Source: Absidia repens
Lineage: Eukaryota > Mucoromycota > Mucoromycetes > Mucorales > Cunninghamellaceae
NCBI GenBank assembly: GCA_002105175.1
Contig: MCGE01000004.1
Location: 186,001 to 250,000, forward strand
DNA length: 64,000 nucleotides
Reading direction: 5' to 3'
The notes under the pieces: model-generated
Database searches by the model: none
Told to the model about the DNA's origin: nothing
What the model saw: only the letters and a program-made list of their open reading frames with translations
Shown: piece by piece, positions 24,180-36,727 of the stretch
Layout: every line of letters begins with the position of its first letter
Position numbering within the stretch: the stretch's first letter is position 1
Position numbers and translations under genes: made by a program

Positions 24180-27100
24180 ATGAATTCAAAAAGATATAAG
24201 AGACTCGCTGTAGCTTTTCTTTTGTTTAACCTGCTAAGAATGCTCATCACAAAAAGCTTGCTTCTATTAATGACAGGCTTGTCAGGGATAGCTTATTGCG
24301 ATACTATGTCATCGTCCTCTTTAGGTTATGGCACATTGGAGGAGGATCAATACGATCGTCCTGGTGAGATCGATAGTGACATAAAGGATATGGTCAATAA
24401 AATGACCATCCCTGAAAAAATTGGCCAAATGACGCAATTGAACCAAGATTTGATATTTTCTAAAGATGGAGAATTAAATCGAACAGCAGTAGCGCACTAC
24501 GCTAAAAACTACCATGTTGGGAGCTATCTTAATCAGCTCAGTCGGTAATGCCAGAAAATGTCTCCATGAATCGGAGTTTCTGCGTCGACCCTTCATTCTG
24601 ATTTTTTTTTTTCTTCCTCTTCTTTGTTCTCCTTCTCACACCATTTAGCAATGGCGTCAATTACGATCACGCGAAATATGCTGAAATACTGGATGAAATA
24701 CAACAAATAACAGTATCGGCCTCGAACGACACTTTCAAGATTCCTATTATTTACGGGTATGGTTCTTTTATGCATATATTCATTGATTCAAGCCAATCTC
24801 CATGACTCACAATTTACACCTTCCAATTTTGTTAATAGCCTAGATCATATTCACGGTGCCCATTATGTAGCTAACTGTAAGCAATAGAGAGAGAAAAAAA
24901 GTTCATTTTGATACACATCACTATACAATGATCCAACCTAACTCCACCGTTTCCTTTTTGGTAGCTACTCTCTTTCCTCATGGTATCAACATGGCAGCAA
25001 GCTTCAATCCAAAATTAGTGTATGAGTCTGCCTCTATCACAGCACGGGAAACCAGAGCGGCTGGTGTCCATTGGTATGATATGTCACTTTCTGTAATAAT
25101 GCCATTATATATGACTCATGCCTTTTTTTTTACTATTTTTTTGGTCTGTGTTAGGAACTTCGCGCCTGTATTGGATATTCCCATGAACAAACAGTGGCCT
25201 CGAGTCTTTGAAAACTTCGGTGAAGATCCCTTCTTATCCGGTGTCCTAGGAAAAGCAGCCATTCATGGTTATCAAGGTAAGCATTGGATATATATTAAAT
25301 ACTAGAGGCCATGCTTATACACCCCTCTCTTTTTTTTTTTACATGCAGGCAAATACAAAACTGACAGAACCAAGGTGGCTGCTTGCATGAAGCATTTCAT
25401 AGCTTATGGTGCACCATGGAGGTAAGAAAATAAAACAGTAGATAGTGGCAAGGTACAAGCAAACTCAATACTACTTTTTACAATCATAGTGGTCAAGATC
25501 GTGATTCAACAGTAATAGCAGAACGGACCGTGCACGACTACCTGTCCCAAAATTTCCAGCAAGCTATTGATAGTGGGGTGGCAACAGCAATGGAGGCGTA
25601 TATAGGTAAGCACAACGTTAAAATGAAGAAACGATGAACCACACTTATAAATTAAAATTGTATTTACCTTTTTGTTGTCAGATATCAATGGTGAACCAGT
25701 TGTGGCATCATCCAAGTATTTACAAGAACTACTACGGGACAAAATGAAGTTCAATGGCATGCTGGTGACAGATTGGGCGGAAATCCAAAACCTATACACA
25801 ACACACAAGGTAGCATCAAGTCACAAGGAAGCCATTCGATTAGCCATTGCATCAACAAGCATTGACATGAGCATGGTGCCGGAAGATACGACCTTTTTTG
25901 ACTCCTTGGTCCAACTGGTGGAAGAAGGTGTTATTTCCAAGGAGCGCATCGACGAATCTACTGAACGGCTACTCCAATTGAAGAAGGATCTTGGTTTATT
26001 AGACAACATCGCCACCACGAACAATGATGATGCTGGATGGAGGACGGATGCGAAGCTGGCAATGGAATTAAACAACAAGCATGAAAAGAAGGCGAGACAG
26101 CAAGTATCGATTGAAGGTGCAAGACAATCCATCACGTTATTGAAGAACAAAGACAATCTACTGCCACTATCCACTGACAATACTGGGACGACAACGGCGA
26201 TAAAATCAATTCTGGTGGTGGGACCATCCGCGAACGACTTGTCTCATTTGGCTGGAGGTTGGACTATTCAATGGCAAGGGGCTACCAAGGATCGTTGGCA
26301 TGGGCCTGTGGAAGATGATCAGTTCTACTTACAAGGAATGACTATTTTTGATGGTGTTCGTCAATCTGCTCCAAATCATATGCGGGTGGACTATTTGGAA
26401 GGTTTTGATATTGATGGCAAGCCGACAAACATGAAACAAGTGATGGATTCTGTTGAAAATTACGATGTTGTCGTTGCTGCGATTGGAGAACATGTGTATA
26501 CTGAAGGTAAATTCCTGCCCCCCCCCCTCCCACCCACCCTTCGTATCAATTTTTTATTATTCTTCTACTTATATATATCTTTTTAAATCACTAGTTCCGG
26601 GTAATATACACGACGTTCGACTGCCTGTGGGTCAAATCAAATCCATTGAACAGCTTGAACAGACAGGGAAGCCTATCATTACCGTACTAGTGGAAGGAAG
26701 ACCTCGTGTGTTGGATTCCATTGTAGATCATTCAAGCGCTCTTCTACAGGCCTACCTTCCGGGACCTTGGGGTGGACAGGCAATTGGGGAAATTCTTTTT
26801 GGCAAGGTCAATCCATCCGGTCGTCTCCCTTACACCTATCCTAAGCATGTTGGTGATCTCTTCTTGAACTATTGGCATCCCGTGAATGACGTATGGGACC
26901 CTTTGTATGAATTTGGACACGGTCTCAGTTACTCCAGGTTCGATTACAGCAACATATCACAAATATCAAACGAGTCTGCTACTACTGCTGCGGATGGAGA
27001 TATCTATCCAGTCTTGTCTTCGTCTCAATCAAGAACGGTGTCTGTCACAGTTACTAACAAGGGGTCTTATGATGGGTATGAAACTGTACTCATGTATATA

Positions 27101-27319
27101 CAACAACCTTACCGACGCATAACCCCTCCAGCAAAGTTATTGAAGGGATTCCAAAAACTATACTTGAAAGTTGGAGCAACGCAGACGGTGAAATTTGATG
27201 TGGAGGCGAACATGTTTGCGTATACTGGTCTCGACAACATCCCCCGAGGTACAATCGATCAAGGCTTAGTCAAAATTATTATTGGTGGAAATGAACTGAA
27301 ATTACAACTTGCAGGATAG
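24180..27319 (+). CDS. Secreted glycoside hydrolase family 3 beta-glucosidase
   Basis: Nine in-phase exons (24180-24544, 24649-24756, 24839-24876, 24965-25073, 25155-25276, 25349-25421, 25490-25605, 25682-26506, 26595-27319) give 826 residues. A hydrophobic N-terminus (LLMTGLSGIAYCDT) suggests a signal peptide or anchor, so the enzyme probably acts in the wall or medium. GH3 landmarks in order: MTIPEKIGQMTQ, LDHIHGAHYV, TLFPHGINMAASFNPKL, NFAPVLDIPMNKQWPRVFEN, KHFIAYG, and the nucleophile Asp in MLVTDWAEI (about residue 341). Then come the C-terminal sandwich (SILVVGPSANDLSHLAGGWT), the glycine-rich LPGPWGGQAIGEILFGKVNP, and a fibronectin-III-like terminal domain (VTVTNKGSYDGYETVLMY). Expected reaction: release of glucose from beta-glucosides or cello-oligosaccharides; the precise substrate is not shown. 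Start: the ATG at 24180 opens the frame carrying the leader. Confidence 0.95.
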
Positions 27320-27694
27320 TACTTGAATATTAGTTTAGTATTTATGAATATGAAGTAGCCATATTTATACAGTATTTACATTTTTTTTTTAGTGATCACA
27401 ATTTTTATATTTTATATTCATTGAATAAAAACTCTTCAATTATTTTAACGTATAAATCAGTTGACTCGCTAGTGCACGGTTGACAGTGGTGATATATATA
27501 TATATATATGTAGATGTATATGTGGATATAGGATTTTTATTTTATACCCTGAATTGGTGCGGCGTGAATTAAATTTGGAAATCGGGGACGAGCGGAACCA
27601 GCAACATTTTTTTTTTTTTTTTTTTTTTTTTTGAATGAAAAAAAAAAATGCTAGTTCTTTTTTTCTCATTCTTTTTTATTAATAATCATTGAAT
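27320..27694 (+). other. Intergenic region between GH3 and HscB genes
   Basis: GH3 3' end with GAATAAAAAC near 27424, a TA repeat at 27494-27510, T-run of about 26 at 27607-27632, then the short leader of the HscB gene. Confidence 0.5.
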
Positions 27695-28641
27695 ATGCAA
27701 CGAAGCTTACGATTATTAACGAAGAATGTCACTGGAATTCGATCTACACCTTTAATACGAACACAACAACTACCAAGTGCATCACGACTGTGTCTCTCTA
27801 ATAGAACAGCATACCTTCAACCCTTGTCAAATCGGTTGCACTCTTCTTCCTTCCTTGGAAACACCCCAACTTCCAACAATCTCGACGACAACAAACTCAA
27901 CAAAGTGTGCTGGAAATGTGACCAAATCACTTCCCGTGCTTCTGTCAGCTGTTCTAATGAAGATTGCGGTGTCATCCAACCTGCAGTACCTGACCTCAAT
28001 TACTACGAACTGCTGAGCGCCGGGACTGGTGTTGACAGGTAAAGAAAAAAAATGAATGACAAGGGTGAGAGGCTATTAGGGGTGGGAGGGGGGCTGGAAG
28101 TGGGGAGGGGGGCGCAAAGGATTGAGCATATGATTTTATTATATTAATAATGCCTGGACTAAATTTTTGGCATGCATATGTGTGTTTATTTAGATCTGAA
28201 TCTACATATGATGTGGATGAAAAGGCTTTGAAACGTCAGTTCTTGAAACTTCAACAGGTAGCTCATCCTGACAGCTTCTCCAACGCTGTTGAGGTAAGTC
28301 ACATTGAATGATGCATTCTTATATATACATATATACACATATGTGTGTATATACAACTATATATTGACTATCTTTCTATTATTATGATTACCATTTTAGC
28401 GCGAACGCAAGTATGCGGAAATCCAATCATCCATGCTGAACAAAGCGTATCATACCTTGAGGGACCCACTTGCTCGTGCTCAATATATGCTGGCTCTACA
28501 AGGTGTGGAAGTGAATGAAGCCGAATCTTTGCATCATCCCGAACTTTTGATGGATGTTATGGAGGTACGGGAGGAACTGGAAGAAGCGACTACTAATGAA
28601 GATGTGGAATTAATCAAACAAGAAAATGATGGTAAGCGAGT

Positions 28642-28690
<49 letters not shown>

Positions 28691-28884
28691 GCTAAATAAT
28701 GAAAACTGATGTATTATATCGACTAGGTAAAATCAAGGAAACCGTGGCGCAACTGTCCAAGGCATTCTCAGAAAAGGATCTTGATTTAGCGAAGGACTAT
28801 TCTATTCAACTTCAGTATTGGGAAAACATTCGACGGGCAATCATTGACTGGTCTCCCGGCAAACGCATCGAAATCAAGCACTAG
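27695..28884 (+). CDS. JAC1: Mitochondrial J-protein HscB/Jac1 (iron-sulfur cluster co-chaperone)
   Basis: Exons 27695-28038, 28194-28293, 28400-28631 and 28727-28884 are in phase, 277 residues. The first 50 residues are rich in Arg/Ser with almost no acids, as expected of a mitochondrial presequence. Then a four-cysteine metal-binding motif, CWKCDQ followed by CSNEDCG (residues about 72-92), as in metazoan HSCB and absent from yeast Jac1. The J domain has NYYELL and the HPD triad in QVAHPDSFS (about 139-141). The C-terminal helical bundle (DVMEVREELEEA, WENIRRAIIDW) is the part that binds the scaffold Isu1. HscB hands Isu1 to the Hsp70 Ssq1/mortalin during Fe-S cluster transfer in the matrix. 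The third intron contains a run of about 45 A. Confidence 0.93.
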
Positions 28885-29458
28885 TTTAGTATATATATAT
28901 ATATATATATTTAGTATAGAATTGTTTGATGGTCGTTATTGTAGTATATATATATCTATATTGTATTCGTCTCTCTAATAAAATAAAAAGCATCTATTTG
29001 TTGATGGATTTTGATTCCACATGTATTTGGTCGTCTTTTTATTAGTTGTATATTGTGGAGCTAGAGAAATATGTTTTGTGGGAAAGATGTCGTGTCTTAG
29101 AGTGCATAGCAAGGGTCAATATATATATATGGACAGTCTAAAAAAAGTTAGATAGTGTGATATCATTTGAGTCAACATAAAAAATAAGTAATGTGATGGG
29201 CCATAAATATATAGCAACAAGCAATTGTATAAACTGTATATAGAGAATGGCAAAGAAGACAAACAGCATTTTATTTTATTTAAATCGAAAACATCAAAAA
29301 TCAAAATCAAAATCAAAATCAAATACAACAAAAACTAGTAAGAAACGAAGGTATGGGGATATATAAAGGAAGAGATACAAACAAATAAAAAAAATGACTA
29401 TGACTATATAACTACACTAAAAAAAGGGATATGGTAAAATACACAAATCGACAGGAGT
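28885..29458. other. Convergent intergenic region after HscB and the carrier gene
   Basis: TA-rich repeats at 28891-28910 and 28947-28960, AATAAAATAAAA near 28977 (HscB polyadenylation signal), then the 3' flank of the minus-strand carrier, with several tandem ATCAAA units at 29296-29320. No gene seen. Confidence 0.5.
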
Positions 29459-30693
29459 TCACAACGCGACATGATGACTATCACCATCATGATGAGATAT
29501 ACGGCCAACCAATAAGAGAGTTTGCTCATACACCAAGAAATTGAGAGAGTGGATAGGAAAGGCACGAAGTAAAGTCACCGACACACCCGAGTAAAAACCC
29601 CAATAACCTTTTTGACGAATGATGTTGGCAATGCATTCACGTGCATTTCGGTAGTGAGGTGTAGGCGACAGTACCTCCTTTTGTTTCAAGGTTTTGACTA
29701 AATCAATAGGGAAGACAACAAGCCAGCAGAGAATGCCGCAAATACCGCCGGCAAGAAATTGGGTTAAAGGGCCAGATTTCGTATCTTTCTTCGTCAACAG
29801 GTATTTCGTCGTTTCGTATCCGCCAAAGTAGACGCCTGTTCCAACAGAATCACGCACTAATAATAAAAAATAAAAAAAAAAAAAAAACGTTGGTAATGCA
29901 TCCAAAAAACGAAACCAAACCGGGTGCTTGCTTCCAATGTACCATATAATACTTACAGAAATGTAACCCAAATCCATTATATAAAGCCAAAAATCCCTCT
30001 TGGAGATAATTTCTTTTGCTGAAGCCCAACTTGAGGTAGATGTTCTCCCATTGGTGGATGCTTTGCATGATGATGATGATGATGTTGATGACGATGAACG
30101 GCGACGATTCTGCGATGTGGTTGAGTCCGTTGATTTTATCGACGATGCTGACAACGGGGTGGATACAGAAGTAGATGACGGTGATGGTTGCTGTGATTGT
30201 GTCGTTGATGGTGATGGTGGCATGATCCGCTTATTGCTGTGACTCACATAATTCGGTTCAGGAAGTGTTGATGATGGTGTTGACAATGGTGGGATGCCTG
30301 GACTTGTCATAGGAGATATCGGTAGCCCGGCACCTACTGTACGACTTACTGTAGACCGTAATCCATTACTAGAGCGCAGATCAGTTTCAGATAAAGGTCG
30401 TACCACAGTTGCACCCGTTGAGACGCTACTGGCCTGCAGCAGAAATTCGAGTTGTTTTTGGATTTTGACGAGTTCAAACGGACAACTGAGAACAGCTATG
30501 AAGGCCCCGCTTGTAAAACCACCAAGTGTTGACACCGCCATGGTAGAAACTAGTGTATCTTGATTCATAAATGGGTACCGTTCTTTACAGAATGTCTTGG
30601 AGCCTTCGTATACTGAGAATGAGATTGACTTGATGACACTAACTGTTATCAAGGGCGGTATAATGCCTACAATTCATTTGCACCAAGGACACA

Positions 30694-30727
<34 letters not shown>

Positions 30728-31198
30728 TGTTTAGTTTGATGGCATGGTATATGCGCTTCTATTCAAATCTTCCCACCCTAAATTATTACCTCTAAAAAAT
30801 CCCCCCAAACCTTCCTCCTTGTACGTCTGTTTCACGCAAGTGGCCATCGAGTCATAGTGTTGAGTTTGAAGTCTAGTCTTGATAGAGTCAAACTGCAAAA
30901 AAAAAAAAAAAAAAAAAAAAAAATGCAGTTAGTATGACAACCACACCATACATAAGGTAGATTCCAAACAAATGATATATACTTACGGGATATCCAGCCA
31001 AGACACCTACTACTGCAGCTGATGATGCAGAAATAGCTGTTTTGTTAGCTAAGAAAGTAAAAAAGAAATCGTTAGTCAATGATTCCCAGTAGTTGAAGAA
31101 AACGACATGTTCTTACCCCATAAGATCTCCTCCAATATGGTTTGATATGGTAAAGGATGGATACGCCTACAGCTATCGTTCTCCTTTGTCGACGCCAT
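29459..31198 (-). CDS. Mitochondrial carrier family (SLC25) protein with long Ser/Thr insertion; frame one nucleotide short
   Basis: Minus-strand exons 31117-31198, 30987-31048, 30790-30892, 29957-30666 and 29459-29856, total 1,355 nt. Three carrier repeats are visible by their signatures: GYPFDSIKTRLQTQ, CPFELVKIQKQ, and FPIDLVKTLKQ near the C-terminus, each followed by the helix 2-4-6 type GFFRG / LYNGFG / FYSGV motif. The family moves metabolites across the mitochondrial inner membrane; spacing and motifs are nearest the carnitine/ornithine-type carriers, but the substrate is not assignable. After FELVKIQKQLEFLLQ an unusual insertion of about 110 Ser/Thr/Pro-rich residues interrupts the second matrix loop. 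In that repeat AKEIISKR is followed in a different frame by GFLALYNGFGLHF; one extra G in AAGAGGGATT (about 30000) joins them, giving about 451 residues. No other stop interrupts the frame. Confidence 0.88.
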
Positions 31199-31553
31199 AA
31201 TATTAAAGAGAAAAGAGTGTATGGAGCCTAGGTAAATATAGGAGCGTGTATAAGGTAAATGTGACCAAAAAATATCTCGTGAATATTGTATAAATGGAAA
31301 TTCACTTACAATGTTAACGTCTTCTTATATAATGCAAGCGAAAGCAGGTATAATATCAAGACGAAAGGGAAGAGAGAAGAATGGGGTTGACAGAACAAGC
31401 AAGAAGGAAAAAAACGCCTGCACACCAGTGGATTTTTATTGGTTACCACCACAACGATAGGCGGGATTTTAACTTATCGACTGATGAAAGCGCAATAAAA
31501 TAAAATAGACAAAAAAAAAAGAGCCCTTGTTCTTTTGGCCTCGGTTCTCAATA
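31199..31553. other. Divergent promoter between the carrier and the 205-residue membrane protein genes
   Basis: About 350 bp shared 5' region. No TATA box stands out; an AATAAAATAAAA stretch lies near 31495. No other gene seen. Confidence 0.5.
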
Positions 31554-32259
31554 ATGCTCGATATACCTTCTTCTTTCATCCTATCTTCTAAGCTATCTCC
31601 TTTGGAACCAAAAGGTATAAATGCATATATTTATTGTATACGTGACTAATTAGACAATTGCTGATACATTGTTTCATTTCTGTTTCGTTCTTCTGTTGAT
31701 AGATGTTTTACGGCTATTAGAACTCGCCCAAACACGGTGGAATGATAAATGCGTGGAACGATGTATGAACAGTCATCCTAACAGACCACTACTTGGCGCA
31801 GGAATATCTAATCCACAGGATTTGCAACGTGTAATAACTTATGGAGTGCCAGTGATACATTTGGAACAGGAATGCCTTGCACTACAAATGGCACAACGAA
31901 GGCATCTCAACGAAGTACGATACCTACATATGATTGGCTTTATTGGCAGCGCTGGTGGATGGGGTGGGTTAGGTGCTCTGATATCACATCCAAAATATAG
32001 TCGAAAACTGGCGGAAAGTGTACCTGTGGCGGTCTTTTATGGTGGAACAACGATGATGGTTGTTGGTTTGTCTCTATACACAGCTCGTTTGATGCGGACG
32101 CTTCGGTACACTTACAAGCTACGGGTCATTGAAAACGAACATTTTATGCTGAGGGACGATGTTGTCTATTCTGGAACTTGGTTTGTTTTGACGAAAATGG
32201 TGCCTTATTGCTTTACGGTGGCTGCTCTTTATCAACTGTGCAAACACAAATTGGGATGA
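31554..32259 (+). CDS. Unknown small multi-spanning membrane protein
   Basis: Two exons (31554-31614, 31703-32259) joined in phase give 205 residues. I do not recognise the family. Visible: a soluble N-terminal third with two Cys (KCVERCMNSHPNRPLLGAGI), then hydrophobic segments GFIGSAGGWGGLGALISH, VAVFYGGTTMMVVGLSLYTA and FVLTKMVPYCFTVAALYQL, so two to three membrane spans rich in glycine. The tail CKHKLG is basic. It is divergently transcribed from the mitochondrial carrier, but shared promoter alone does not place it in mitochondria. The start is the first ATG of the frame; splicing removes the alternative leader that an unspliced reading would add. Confidence 0.7.
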
Positions 32260-32846
32260 TCGTCAAGCTTTTTTGGTTCTAGTCTGTGCGTCATTTTTTA
32301 TTATATATTTATATCTTGATATTAGTATTAGTATTCCATCTAGTATATTTTTTATTTGTATATCAACTTGCCCTTTATTTATTTTTTTTTATTCCATTGC
32401 TTCATCAAAAATATATTGTACTAATAAAACTGACAAAGAGAAACTTGTCTTTTTATGATATATGTGATATGTGATATGTGTTGTGGAAATGTTCGCGTGA
32501 ATTGTGCGTGTATCAAGGAGCCACTGGTTTCTTTTAGTTAGTTATGGTTGTCATACTGTAGGCTCAGTTACGATATCAAAAAATGAACATCGGCTTTTGA
32601 ATTTGTACTATAGTGCTGGTTGGTTGATGCGCTTTTCTTCCCCACCCCCTTTTTTTTGGTCTCTTCTTTTCTTATTTATACTTTTTTTTATTTCTTTTTT
32701 ATTTCTTTTCTTTCTTTCTCTCTCTCCCTTTTCCTATTATTTTTTTTTTCTCTACTTTGTACATACAATACTATATACCCTTTCTGGCACGACACATACT
32801 ATTTTGAACTTACCTCATTGCTTGTCTCACATCCACCTGACTCACA
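32260..32846 (+). other. 5' flank of the CDC24-type gene
   Basis: 3' end of the membrane protein gene with ACTAATAAAACTG near 32420, then a long T/C-rich tract (32640-32755) typical of fungal promoters/leaders, ending in CATCCACCTGACTCACAATGG at the start codon. Confidence 0.5.
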
Positions 32847-35800
32847 ATGGCTACATCGGCTCTTAAGCAAACAGCTCCTTCACTTGGAGATATACCTACT
32901 GTCACTTCTACTCATTCAGTTTGCGCCATGCCATCTTCAGCAACTAGCAACAAAACATTACCACCAGGAGCGTCATTATACCATACCTGCCGCCTTGTGC
33001 TTGACAAGTTAAGCTTGGTTGATGGAATGTCCTATTGGCTAGACCTGGAAGACTATGATCTCTCACCTTCTCCCTCGCCCATTACTGGCTCAACACCTCC
33101 TCTTATCCCTATCAGCACTTCTCCGTCCATAAGTGCTGTGAATACCAACTCAGACTCAGGTACGCATTGCTCCAGCAACGATCCACTATCAAAGTTATGT
33201 CAGCTTTGTCGTCGTGGAACACCGCTATTCACACTCTACAATGCTCTGAACACCAAGCAACCGCTAAAAATGGATCCCAACCCAAAATTGAATCAAATCA
33301 ACAACTGCAAAGCCAACGTGTACCATTTCCTGGTTGCCTGTCGACAACAACTCCTGTTTCGTGAAGAAGAATTATTCACTGTATCTGATCTATATGTAGA
33401 TGACACTAATGGATTTGTCAAGGTAAGAAAAAGCTGAAAAGAATGAAAGAAAGACAAAGACTCACACGTGTGCGCGTGCTTAGTTCACCACGTCATGATC
33501 ATGGAAGCAGGCTTCTGGGTCTTTTTGTGGTACTCCAGCAATTCACATTTTCATGCAATAAATATACTAACTGATATCTTTTTTTTTTTTACATTTTGTA
33601 TTATTCTTTAATAGGTGGTAAATACAGTATACAAATTACTACAGCTTTTGGAAGACAAAGGACTGATATCAACACCGTGCACTAGTCATGATTCATGCCC
33701 AATGGCAACTCCCAAAGGTATACGCGATCAAGTTGTTTTTGAACTACTTTCGACGGAGCGTAAATATGTTCAAGATTTGGAAACACTGCAGGTTAGTAAA
33801 AAAAAATTGTCATTGTTGTTTATTGTGACGATTCGGATTAATCCAGTTTGTGATTTATTTATTTTTCTTTCGATATGCAGACCTATATGCGGGAATTGCA
33901 ACAACAACGAATTCTTAGTCAAGACACCGTGCACTATTTATTTGGGAATCTAAATGCTTTGGTGGACTTTCAACGACGTTTTCTGATTCAGTTGGAAAAG
34001 GTGGTCGAAAATGAACCTCAAGAACAACACTTTGGACTTTTATTCATTCAAATGGAAGGTGCATTTTCCGTGTACGAACCTTACTGCTCCAATTTCTACT
34101 CAGCTCAGGACTTGGTGGTACAAGAAGCGCCGCAATTACAAAAGCTTAACATTGTCAATCCAACCCACCAACTGACATCCCTATTGATCAAGCCTATCCA
34201 ACGCATTTGCAAGTACCCTCTTTTACTGAATGAATTGATCAAAGCCACCAACAAGGACTGGCCTTCTGCTGCCGAAATGACAAATGGTTTGGACGCAATG
34301 CGGCGCGTGGCAGATAAGGTGAATGAAACGCAACGAAAACATGAAAATTCCCAAATGGTGATGGAACTCAAGCAACGTGTGGACAATTGGAAGGGTGTCT
34401 CCATTGACAAATGTGGCTATCTCTTACTCCAAGACAAACTCTCAGTGGCTACCAATGGGAATGAACGGGAACTACATGTCTTCTTTTTTGAAAATAGACT
34501 GCTGCTTTGCAAGGAACTCAAGGAAAACAACAAAAATCGGCTTACCAAAACCAACACCATTTCTTTGAAAAAGCGGCGACGTGGTACATTGACCCCTGTT
34601 GGAAGTATTGAGACAAGCATGATTATCTCATTGAAGGACATGTCTGCTGATGGTAAATACTGTCACGTTACAATTTTTCATGATTCTCAATTACTTACTA
34701 TCTTATTTTTTATCTTTTTCATAGGTGAATGGGCTCTGACGGTTGAATGGAGGGATTATGATATGCGACAGTTTACATTGAAATTCCGTAATGAAGAACA
34801 GTACAATCTCTGGCAAGCGACACTGAACAAACAAAAAGGATTCAAAAAAACACCATCTCTTCCACCTTCATCTGGAAACCTTGGCATCACCAGTCCAGTA
34901 GTCTCTCCGCTTTCCTTACCTCAAGCTACCAACAGTGGAAATTGGTCATTTATTGATGCTGATGACGAAGAAGATGAAGTGGACATTATTGACGATGGCT
35001 TTGATGACTCTGGACCAGTTACACAATCACGGAGCAACTCATTCTCGGCACACATTCTCAGCAACTTACCAACCAGGGCAAGATCAGGACGAAAAAATAG
35101 CACGGACGTGTCAACAAACACAGGACGTTCAAACACTCCTGGACTCAACCTTCAGCCTCTGCCACGTAACACCACAGGAAGCACGTCGATCCAACAGCCG
35201 TCAAACGTGCAGTTATCTGGGGAATACCTGTTTTATCCTTCCTCTCCACCACCATCAAACCCGTCATCTCCAACAACTTTGTCTCGGGTATCACCAAACA
35301 ATTCAGCAACGGGTCGCCCTTTTAGGGATCATTCATCTTCTCAACAATTACATCACCTCCTTCAACAACAACAACAACAACAACAAGGTATCACCACCAA
35401 TCTGTCAACACCCCATGAACCTCTGATACCATCTGTAGATTACTTCGCTGCTACTTCTGGACTCACCAGCGGCAGCTCAGACGCGTCTCACTCCGACAAA
35501 CAACAGTATCCAAAGATGGCTTGTACGCTACCTCATGCTCGTTCTCGTGCAAAAAGTAGCCCTGATATTGAACGAAATCAGCAGCAACAATATCAACAGC
35601 AACAGCATCATCATCATCACCACCATCGACAACAACGAAACAACCGGATTGGATCGGTACCTACATCGACAATGCGGGAACAGCATCACCATCCAGTACC
35701 ACCTCACACATCTGCACTACGGCTATCTGATAAAACAAGCTCGGCATCTTTACAGTCACAAATGGATCGTGCCCTTACAGCAGCGGCTGTGGTGGCAACA

Positions 35801-36067
35801 ACCCCTGGTCAACTCAAAGTAAAATTGATGTACAACGATAAAGCCTACTCTCTGATTGTGCCTCACCAAATCTCTTATGTGGACCTGGTGGAACGTGTGG
35901 AACAAAAATTGCATGTGGTTGGCGATCTACCTCCTGACTTAAACCTTCGATTGAAATATTGTGACGAAGACGGTGACTTTATCACTATCAATTCCAATGA
36001 TGATGTTCAAATGGCATTTGACGGTTACTGGCTCTCAAATACGGTACATTTATTTGTTTATATGTAG
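32847..36067 (+). CDS. CDC24: Cdc24/Scd1-type Rho guanine nucleotide exchange factor
   Basis: Four in-phase exons (32847-33422, 33615-33791, 33881-34652, 34725-36067), 955 residues. Domain order matches Cdc24: an N-terminal calponin-homology-like region (LYHTCRLVLDKL, LCRRGTPLFTLYNAL); the DH domain starting at VVFELLSTERKYVQDLETLQ with its signature LTSLLIKPIQRICKYPLLLN; a PH domain (CGYLLLQDKL, LHVFFFENRLLLCKEL, WALTVEWRDY, EQYNLWQATL); a long disordered Ser/Pro/Gln/His linker; and a C-terminal PB1 domain from about residue 873 (KVKLMYNDKAYSLIV, with the acidic OPCA motif KYCDEDGDFITINSNDDV). The DH domain activates Cdc42 at sites of polarised growth; the PB1 binds a basic PB1 such as that of Bem1. 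An alternative last intron (GTACAT donor at 36043, acceptor CCCCTAG near 36257) would replace the final seven residues. Confidence 0.95.
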
Positions 36068-36690
36068 TTTTATTATTTACTCCCCGTCCCCCCTCTTTCC
36101 ATTCCCTCTCACAATTTTATCGTCCACGTATACAATTGTACACTGCTCCCTCCCTATCTTTTATTATGCCATATATCTATATATATATATATCAAGCTGT
36201 ACTTTTATTTATGCCTTTTACTATGTTACTCTATACTTTCCTTTCTCTTTCCCCTAGTGTTTCCGAGCTTACGGTGCATCGGTTTAGTTGTCCCATATCC
36301 TTCCTTTGTAGATAGTTTTTATATTTATTTTTTATTTATTTTGTTATTCTATGCGTTTTGTTGTTATTTTATGTTGTTTTTCTATCATCAATAAAATTCT
36401 TGCTTTTACCATTTGAACTTTTTTTTTTTGACTTGACGATCTGTTGTTTATTTCAATTGCATCTAGAATTAGAATGGTCTTTCTCATTATAATTATTGGC
36501 ATGCAGCCGTCGTATCATATTGATCCATGTCAATAAAAGAACTATTAAAATACTAACATGCAAAAACATCCCCTCGTAGGATAAACCTACCGATCTTCTG
36601 GACTTTTGTGATTTATTAACACATGATTGACCACACTATTTTTTTTAAGCTGCCCAAGCTAAAAACCTGTTTCCATTTGCTGCTGGTTTT

Positions 36691-36727
<37 letters not shown>

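Noticed and set aside
32947..36067. Polarity gene cluster (CDC24, RhoGAP, PX-PB1, PKA-R)
   Set aside because: The genes are 1-20 kb apart with unrelated genes between and separate promoters; fungal signalling genes are common enough for this to be chance.
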